Assembly (NCBI GenBank): GCA_009777575.1
Contig: WRLO01000024.1
Coordinates: forward strand, 1-42,329
From: Candidatus Cloacimonadota bacterium
GTDB taxonomy: Bacteria > Cloacimonadota > Cloacimonadia > Cloacimonadales > WRIO01
Direction of reading: 5' to 3'
Length of the DNA: 42,329 bases
The position numbers were made by a program, and so were the translations under genes. Positions within the stretch are counted from its first letter, which is position 1, and each line of letters opens with the position of its first letter. A model generated the notes under the pieces. The model saw only the letters and a program-made list of their open reading frames with translations, did not search any database and had not been told where the DNA came from. Shown piece after piece: positions 36,480-42,329 of this stretch.

Positions 36480-37403
36480 TTAAAACTCCCAACCTAAACC
36501 AAACAAATGAAGTCCCTCTATTTCGTTGTTCATAAATGAGTAATCAAACTTCACATTGCGATAATGTAGCCCAAAGCCTGCTGACAAATTTTCTTCATTG
36601 TAGTTAAATTTGTAACCAGCTCGTATAAAGAGCATGTCGTATAGCTTCATTTGCAGACCTAATGCGGGTAAAAGGTTGTCATGATCACGCATATAGGAGA
36701 CTTTTAAGGAAGGATAAAAACCAACTATTTCATTAGGTATAAATCCTGTGGATATACCACCATCTACTATGATTGGGATATCAATATTTTCCTCGTCCAT
36801 TTTTGTGCTTCCACCTATGTTTTTCACTGAAAAATCAAAAGTCGTATTAGCTATTGGAGTATAAAATACATACCCTAAATCGGCTGTAAATGCCAATGAA
36901 GACGAGGTATCTATTTTTTCATACAATATGTTGGCATTAGCTCCTATATTGATATTCGGAGTTAGTCTAAAGGCATAGTTACCAGTCACTCTCATATCCA
37001 TTGGGTAATAATTACCTATCAAGGTCCCATTCTCTTCTCTTCTATCGAATGTCCCGTGATCCATATACACTACTCCAAAACCAAATGAACGCGTAAGACC
37101 TACATTTCGATAGGCAAGATTATACATATTTGTCCCGACAAACCAATTTGTTTGCGATGCTGCTACAAACGCTCCTCTTTGCCAGTTAAACGCTACAGGA
37201 CTATGAAATATCGCTAATGGTGAGTTATTTAGCATATCTCCTGCATTTCCCATACCTGCTAATTCTGGAGAAACCGGGATTTTTAAGAACTGAAAACCAT
37301 ATTCTCCTGCATTGCTATCCACCTTCGCATTTAGTAGACCTGCTACTAAAATAAATATCAACATGATTGTTAATTTCTGCCTTAATTTTTTTTCTTTTGA
37401 CAT
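36480..37403 (-). CDS. PorV/PorQ-family outer-membrane barrel
   Basis: About 307 residues with a signal peptide (LTIMLIFILVAGLLNA) and the PorV-type opening GFQFLKIPVSPELAGMGNAG with NSPLAIFHSPVA, then regular beta strands to LFGLGWEF, with terminal Phe. I place the start at ATG 37403 because GGAGG lies 5 bases upstream; a further ATG at 37415 overlaps that ribosome site. It follows the tandem pair of unknown proteins by 15 bases, so it belongs to their operon. A 165-bp gap without a visible gene separates it from the propeller gene. Confidence 0.85.
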   Translation of the reverse strand: MSKEKKLRQKLTIMLIFILVAGLLNAKVDSNAGEYGFQFLKIPVSPELAGMGNAGDMLNNSPLAIFHSPVAFNWQRGAFVAASQTNWFVGTNMYNLAYRNVGLTRSFGFGVVYMDHGTFDRREENGTLIGNYYPMDMRVTGNYAFRLTPNINIGANANILYEKIDTSSSLAFTADLGYVFYTPIANTTFDFSVKNIGGSTKMDEENIDIPIIVDGGISTGFIPNEIVGFYPSLKVSYMRDHDNLLPALGLQMKLYDMLFIRAGYKFNYNEENLSAGFGLHYRNVKFDYSFMNNEIEGLHLFGLGWEF

Positions 37404-37418
37404 AATGTCCTCCATTAT

Positions 37419-38048
37419 TTAATTATTTATTGTTCTTTGCCTTTGAATAAAATTCCAAAAATCTCCCATATAGCTTAAGCCAAATGCCTGAGGTTGAGGA
37501 GTGCGAGGCATATAAGGGACAGATGGATCTATAAAAATACTAGTCCCAGATCTTTGAAACTCATCGATAAAAGCAATCAGAATTCTATTTTCACTTTCCC
37601 ATCGTTTTATTAAAAGTGGCATCCATGGTTTATTTTGCGTCATCTCTTGAGAATTAAATTTAATACTATTATACCAAATATTCATTCTGATGGATTTAAC
37701 CCTGGGATCGTTTCTTAGTTGTCCGTAAAGCTCCTCTACCTCTTCTGCAAACAAATCCATGTTATAAACCGTGTGGATAATGAGACTGTTTTGCTCAAAA
37801 CTCCATCGTAAGCTCGGATATGGGTGTTGTAAATTGAATCTTGAATAAGGGTCTAAAAATTCATTTATACCACGGCGAGTATTATCCATATCAAGAAAGC
37901 TGGGTTCCAAAGAAATCAAAACTTCACCATGATTTACCTCAATAAACTTAAATTCAGTATCTCGATCCCTCGAATTCTGAGCTATTAAACTAAATACATA
38001 AAACAATAAAATCAACGATACATATAAATATTTTACTGATATTGACAT
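37419..38048 (-). CDS. Exported protein of unknown function, tandem copy 1
   Basis: A 209-residue protein with an N-terminal hydrophobic segment (YLYVSLILLFYVFSLIAQ) that looks like a signal peptide, followed by about 185 residues that I do not recognise. The sequence EEVEELYGQLRNDPRVKSIR resembles a ferredoxin-like alpha/beta unit. From TEFKFIEV to RTINN it differs from copy 2 at only about 6 positions in 180. AGGAGA lies 4 bases before the ATG, in the 9-bp gap after copy 2. Confidence 0.8.
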   Translation of the reverse strand: MSISVKYLYVSLILLFYVFSLIAQNSRDRDTEFKFIEVNHGEVLISLEPSFLDMDNTRRGINEFLDPYSRFNLQHPYPSLRWSFEQNSLIIHTVYNMDLFAEEVEELYGQLRNDPRVKSIRMNIWYNSIKFNSQEMTQNKPWMPLLIKRWESENRILIAFIDEFQRSGTSIFIDPSVPYMPRTPQPQAFGLSYMGDFWNFIQRQRTINN

Positions 38049-38057
38049 AGTTCTCCT

Positions 38058-38714
38058 TTATTTAATATTATTTATTGTTCTTTGCCTTTGAATAAAATTC
38101 CAAAAATCTCCCATATAGCTTAAGCCAAATGCCTGAGGTTGAGGAGTGCGAGGCATATAAGGGACAGATGGATCTATAAAAATACTAGTCCCAGATCTTT
38201 GAAACTCATCGATAAAAGCAATCAGAATTCTATTTTCACTTTCCCATCGTTTTATTAAAAGTGGCATCCATGGTTTATTTTGCGTCATCTTTTGAGAATT
38301 AAATTTAATACTATTATACCAAATATTCATTCTGATGGATTTAACCCTGGGATCGTTTCTTAGTTGTCCGTAAAGCTCCTCTACCTCTTCTGCAAACAAA
38401 TCTATGTTATAAACTGTATGGATAATGAGGCTGTTTTCTTCAAAACTCCATCGTAAACTCGGATATGGGTGCTGTAAATTGAATCTTGAATAAGAGTCTA
38501 AAAATTCATTTATACCACGGCGAGCGTTATCCATATCAAGAAAGCTGGGTTCCAAAGAAATCAAAACTTCACCATGACTTACCTCAATAAACTTAAATTC
38601 AGTATCTCGAACCCTCCAACTCTGAGCTATTAAACTAAATACATAAAACACTAAAATCAATGTTACATATAAATATTTTACGGATCTTGATATTTTATCC
38701 CTATAAAAAGTCAT
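38058..38714 (-). CDS. Exported protein of unknown function, tandem copy 2
   Basis: A near-duplicate of the 37419-38048 gene (for example VNHG to VSHG, LDPYS to LDSYS, SQEM to SQKM). I place the start at ATG 38714, 7 bases after the M6-like gene's stop; a longer frame to 38747 would overlap that gene, and its extra residues have no counterpart in copy 1. The ribosome site is weak, so translation may be coupled to the M6-like gene. The duplicated unit is about 639 bp and includes the end-of-gene sequence TTATTTATTGTTCTTTGCC. Confidence 0.78.
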   Translation of the reverse strand: MTFYRDKISRSVKYLYVTLILVFYVFSLIAQSWRVRDTEFKFIEVSHGEVLISLEPSFLDMDNARRGINEFLDSYSRFNLQHPYPSLRWSFEENSLIIHTVYNIDLFAEEVEELYGQLRNDPRVKSIRMNIWYNSIKFNSQKMTQNKPWMPLLIKRWESENRILIAFIDEFQRSGTSIFIDPSVPYMPRTPQPQAFGLSYMGDFWNFIQRQRTINNIK

Positions 38715-38721
38715 TCTTATT

Positions 38722-41700
38722 TCATCTCTCAATCGCAAATCGGACATTGGTTGTATTACCTTGGGCTTTCAAAACAGCAAAATACACGCCAGATGACCAA
38801 TTTCCCGGATTGAATACAAATTTTACCCTATCACTTTCAAAACCGATAAAATGCTCAGTCCGCCTCGCGACTAATTGACCAGCAATATTATAAATACTGA
38901 TTTCTACAGGTGTGTCCACTGTCGTCATTACATTGAATATCAATTCAGTATGATATCTGCGGATCCATGGACTTGGGAAAACATAATTTTCTCCACCCAC
39001 AAAGACCCCAGTATTGCCTATAAAGCTATTAACTAATTCATCCTGCCAAAAACCATTGCGGAAATAATTACCCAATGCCATACTCCAACCAAGACTATCT
39101 GTATTGTGAGCTTGTATCAGTGGGATGTTGTATACCCTACCTTGATCGGTCGCCTGATAAATAAAAACCTCATTATCCTGCATACTGATAAAGGGAAATG
39201 TCCTTATCGGGTAACCAAGTGTCCTTGTGAGGTTCGATAGCACTCTGCCTTGGTCATCAAAAAATATCAACCTATTTCTTGAAAAACCTCCCACAAAATA
39301 AACATTATCGTCATTTGCCCAGTTCCAAGCTATCAAGCCGCTTCCTCCTTCATTCAAAGGATCTGGATTATCTATCATTACATGCTTGATGAGATTGCCA
39401 GATACAGTAAAGGCTGAAAAACCATTAGCATGACTGAGTATGATGTCTGCCTTGCCATTTTTTGTGAGATCTTTAAAAACTGGTTGTCCGGTCATCTGAT
39501 ATGGCATGTCAATCTCAAGTTCTGTTAAGCCTCCTCCAGAAGCTCTGTTATCGATTGAATCCCACTGTTCTTCCCAAAAGAAAAATCTATTGGTATTTGA
39601 TATCTTGTAATGAAGAAAAAATACACCTTGGGAAGCTGCTTCTGCTCCAAAAAAATCTCCACTATAGATAAACCACCTGCCTTCAACATCGATTATATTG
39701 CTTGACCACATATCCAAATCTCGATAATTTAGGTTCGAATCTATTTTTCTTAGTCTATGTTGTTCCGATTGACTATTTCTATTTATATAGACTATTTCTT
39801 GATTACGATATGATAAATTTGATAAAACCTGCTCTCCCTCACTGAAATGCAGTTCATCGAAATTCCCATCAAGTATATAAATTCTATGAGATATTCCTCC
39901 CAAAGAATTTTCTTCATCACTCACTAAAGACAATATCCATCTTGCATGTCTGCCTTCTATCTCCCATTCGTCATCGATATAAACCACCGACCCTGTCCAA
40001 TGCCAATCATTCAATCCCCAAACCTCTACAAGTCTCTCTCCATCCCAGTTCATCAATTTTGCTTTTGTAGAAAAATACTTGTCTTGAGCTGCTATCAAAA
40101 GGTTTCTTTGACCATCAAAGGTATAGTTAAAAGCCAATGTATCTGCTTCCAGCCAGAAAGTGTTCAATCGAATATTGTCTTCAAAAACCGTCATATAACC
40201 ATCAGAATGGAAATAATGAACCTCATTTATCCCGTTTCCATTGAAATCAAAGACAAAAGGCTCTAAATAGTTTGCTTTACTAAAATCAGCATCGCTCCAC
40301 GGATCAAACCTAATTGCAAAAGTCATAACTTCGGCTGAATAACCCATGTTATATATCTCAAAACTTATGCCTCCATAATGGCTTTCGGCGGTCGGAGTAG
40401 AATAATGTCCAGTAAAAGGATTTGTTTGAAAACCGAGATAATCGTTGTTGTCTGCACGATAGGCTTTGAATGGTCCGCCACGAAAATAGGTATGGGGTGT
40501 CGGAGAAACCATATGTTGAATACCATCAGCTTCTTTTAGACCTACACCACGATGACGAGGATTAGCATTCACTGTATTTGAAGCGATATTGGCATCTATG
40601 ACATATTCATCTACATGCCATATAAAAAGGCCAGAAGGGTCATGATAACCTTGTAAATTGTAAGAAGGAACATAAGGGATGAAAAAATCCCATTCACTAC
40701 CTCTGAGATTATTTTTCATGAGGTTTACCACTGGGACTCTTATTGTGCCTGTTCCATCTAATAAATCCGTATACAAAAAGTCTTGTTCTTCGCTTGGTAA
40801 AAGATTAAAACTATGATTAATTGTTTGTCGCCATTCATTTGTGGTGATGTTTAGCACCCTGTCTGGATGATAATTGTGTTGGATATTTTCTATCAGAAAA
40901 TATTCTTTTTCAGAAATATTGATTTTATACAATGTAGAACCTTGCTTTAAACTCGGTGAAAGCACTTCGCTATCAAATATATCTTCTATTGGAGGCCTAC
41001 CTGTCATCCGATGCGCTACTTGTAAATTTTCCATATTCTGATTGAGCTCAATTGGGTTTTCCCAACCAGCAAAATATCGCACCCATGCTGATGGCAATGG
41101 AGGAGTTTTACCATTGTTATTCCAGGTTCCTGTCCCCATGATACAATAATTTCCAGTTCCTGCATGCTGACCATAAGCGGATACATTGCCAAAAAGAGTA
41201 GGCAGCCCCATTACCCTTCCAAATTGAGTAGCCAATACCCCTAATATTTCAAAATGCCTATCTAAAGTTAATGTAAAATCTGGGTGAAATTGAGATGATG
41301 CTATCAAAGCTACTTTGGTGATAAAAGATCCATCTGCTGTTGGGATGCCCTCATAATCCGGATTTGTGGGGTCAAAGACATTGCGGAAAGTATTTTGAGA
41401 CATAAAAGTAGACCACAATGTATGACGCTGCGTGCCAAACAGGTCGGATTCCTGACCCGCTCCAGAATGAAATACTATCAATGCTTCAAAATTTCTAAAT
41501 GGTAAGCTTTCACCTATCATTTCTACAAGCTCGCCTATCATCTCTACCCGGCGCCGTGATTCAAATTCATCGTCGCCATAATATCCCAGATTTTCACTCA
41601 TAGTGTAAACCTCTGGTGCTATGTAATAATTTAATTCATATAAATCCTTTGAGGCATCAAGATAAAAATTCTTTAAATGCTCCATATATTTTCGAAAATA

Positions 41701-41976
41701 CTCTTCATTATGTGGATGAAAAGCAGGAAATTGTTCTTCTTCAAGAAAGGCATGGTCCGGAAAATCTATCCTCAAAACAAGGATATTATTGGTCAATGAC
41801 CCATTCATCCTATAAGGAGATGTATTTCCAATTTGTGAAACTTCAAACGATGAATCCTCATCTTTGGTTAATGCGGCTGGTATTCCATCCGGCTTCAATG
41901 GGTGTGGCATTACATTTGCTGAAATATTTATCCAAAGACTAAAAATAGCAATCAATACCATGATTCTTTTTTGCAT
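38722..41976 (-). CDS. M6-like pseudo-peptidase with FG-GAP-type repeats and FlgD-like tail
   Basis: About 1084 residues. I choose ATG 41976 (CGGAG 5 bases upstream, then signal peptide RIMVLIAIFSLWINISA). Residues 30-550 match the M6 / immune inhibitor A fold (LVLRIDFPDH, ALIVFHSGAGQESD, then NYCIMGTGTWNNNG, PSAWVRYFAGW). Where active relatives have HExxH, as in LAHEFGHVLGLP, this protein reads LATQFGRVMGLP: both zinc histidines and the catalytic Glu are replaced (Thr250, Gln251, Arg254). The middle has FG-GAP-like segments (DFNGNGINEV, DLTKNGKADI). The C-terminus (PVEISIYNIAGQLVARR, SSGVYFAVLK) is a FlgD-like sorting-type domain. It heads the operon with the tandem pair and PorV-like barrel. 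Confidence 0.85.
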   Translation of the reverse strand: MQKRIMVLIAIFSLWINISANVMPHPLKPDGIPAALTKDEDSSFEVSQIGNTSPYRMNGSLTNNILVLRIDFPDHAFLEEEQFPAFHPHNEEYFRKYMEHLKNFYLDASKDLYELNYYIAPEVYTMSENLGYYGDDEFESRRRVEMIGELVEMIGESLPFRNFEALIVFHSGAGQESDLFGTQRHTLWSTFMSQNTFRNVFDPTNPDYEGIPTADGSFITKVALIASSQFHPDFTLTLDRHFEILGVLATQFGRVMGLPTLFGNVSAYGQHAGTGNYCIMGTGTWNNNGKTPPLPSAWVRYFAGWENPIELNQNMENLQVAHRMTGRPPIEDIFDSEVLSPSLKQGSTLYKINISEKEYFLIENIQHNYHPDRVLNITTNEWRQTINHSFNLLPSEEQDFLYTDLLDGTGTIRVPVVNLMKNNLRGSEWDFFIPYVPSYNLQGYHDPSGLFIWHVDEYVIDANIASNTVNANPRHRGVGLKEADGIQHMVSPTPHTYFRGGPFKAYRADNNDYLGFQTNPFTGHYSTPTAESHYGGISFEIYNMGYSAEVMTFAIRFDPWSDADFSKANYLEPFVFDFNGNGINEVHYFHSDGYMTVFEDNIRLNTFWLEADTLAFNYTFDGQRNLLIAAQDKYFSTKAKLMNWDGERLVEVWGLNDWHWTGSVVYIDDEWEIEGRHARWILSLVSDEENSLGGISHRIYILDGNFDELHFSEGEQVLSNLSYRNQEIVYINRNSQSEQHRLRKIDSNLNYRDLDMWSSNIIDVEGRWFIYSGDFFGAEAASQGVFFLHYKISNTNRFFFWEEQWDSIDNRASGGGLTELEIDMPYQMTGQPVFKDLTKNGKADIILSHANGFSAFTVSGNLIKHVMIDNPDPLNEGGSGLIAWNWANDDNVYFVGGFSRNRLIFFDDQGRVLSNLTRTLGYPIRTFPFISMQDNEVFIYQATDQGRVYNIPLIQAHNTDSLGWSMALGNYFRNGFWQDELVNSFIGNTGVFVGGENYVFPSPWIRRYHTELIFNVMTTVDTPVEISIYNIAGQLVARRTEHFIGFESDRVKFVFNPGNWSSGVYFAVLKAQGNTTNVRFAIER

Positions 41977-42006
41977 ATCAACTCCGTCTAAATCAAAATT
42001 CACCAC

Positions 42007-42209
42007 CTAGTCAAAGCTGGTGATTATGCTTATCATTTTTAAGCATACATCTTTTAGTAAAACTCATCTTTATATTATTTATTACATATAATTTTTATTA
42101 CTTGATGTTGTGTCCTTTTTTACTGACACCTTTTTATCCCACACATTCACGGTGGGGGAGACCTTGTCATGCCGACCACAATCATCTTCAAAAAAGTATG
42201 TGAGTCCCC
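42007..42209. other. Gap upstream of the M6-like gene, no gene seen
   Basis: About 200 bases without a convincing gene. The left part is AT-rich and probably holds the promoter of the M6-like operon, though I see no clear -35/-10 pair. The right part (42155-42180) contains GTGGGGGAGACCTTGTCATG, which looks like another degenerate repeat fragment leading into the tandem array. Confidence 0.4.
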
Positions 42210-42329
42210 GTAGCAGAAATCTCCGATTTCCCCCATCCGTAGCAGAAATCTCCGATTTCCCCCATCCGTAGCAGAAATCTCCGATTTCCCCCATCCGTAG
42301 CAGAAATCTCCGATTTCCTCTATCCGTAG
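42210..42329. repeat. 29-bp tandem repeat running off the window end
   Basis: Units starting GTAGCAGAAATCTCCG begin at 42210, 42239, 42268, 42297 and 42326 (cut off), with an exact 29-bp period. Each contains the perfect hairpin GAAATC-TCC-GATTTC. Units are contiguous with no spacers, so this is not a CRISPR array. The assembly probably stopped because of the repeat. Confidence 0.9.

Noticed and set aside
39720..39745. GGTTCGAATCT, similar to a tRNA T-arm
   Set aside because: It lies inside the M6-like coding sequence and no cloverleaf can be built around it. No tRNA or rRNA was found in the window.
42082..42294. Seventy-residue minus-strand open frame
   Set aside because: Most of it is translation of the 29-bp tandem repeat, and it has no start context.

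Overview
This window is an AT-rich bacterial stretch in which nearly every gene lies on the minus strand; the only plus-strand gene is at 957-2738. The gene content points to a Gram-negative member of the FCB group. The evidence is PorV/PorQ-like outer-membrane barrels, secreted proteins with a C-terminal FlgD-like domain (NFPNPFNP motif), a BamA/TamA-type POTRA barrel, RlpA, and AAA-ATPase/PD-(D/E)XK fusion proteins. Candidatus Cloacimonadota is my best guess from the combination, but no rRNA or marker gene is present to prove it. Both ends look like contig ends: the left starts in purine-rich low-complexity sequence with a 23-G run, and the right runs off inside a 29-bp tandem repeat.

Layout. 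1-956 holds no convincing gene, but has a MITE-like element with 30-bp terminal inverted repeats and a second inverted-repeat element. 957-7376 has two AAA/PD-(D/E)XK proteins flanking an AddB-like nuclease. 7437-13549 has a soluble TPR histidine kinase, RfbD, a sirtuin, an orphan MlaF-type ATPase and MtaB. 13841-17114 is a probable operon: a GspE/PilB-type ATPase followed by two membrane-anchored proteins lacking a prepilin leader. 17221-20692 has a POTRA barrel, a GT2 glycosyltransferase and a CTP-dependent polyprenol/diacylglycerol-kinase-like membrane protein. 20700-23335 is a duplicated wreck: two remnants of an M6-type metalloprotease gene, each with an interspersed-repeat array on its 3' side. 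23337-32665 has a ferredoxin-fused geranylgeranyl-reductase-like flavoprotein, two barrel proteins, RlpA, a PTS IIA protein, an amidohydrolase, a sigma factor and a multi-cluster Fe-S/flavin oxidoreductase. 32718-41976 is a cell-surface cluster: an M6-like protein whose HExxH zinc motif is gone, a near-identical tandem pair of unknown exported proteins, a PorV-like barrel, a beta-propeller protein with FlgD-like tail, and a TPR lipoprotein.

The most distinctive feature is the repeat ecology. One interspersed family (ends GTYSTTGCGAGG and CGAAGCAATCTCC, about 62-71 bp) occurs as arrays of 4, 7 and 9 units and as one unit inside the 5' end of rlpA, where it now codes for part of the signal peptide. 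A different palindromic insert interrupts the AAA protein at 5667-7376 in frame. The best candidates for an undescribed functional system are the 32.7-42.0 kb surface cluster built around a dead M6 peptidase, and the GspE-like operon with non-canonical pilin-like partners.
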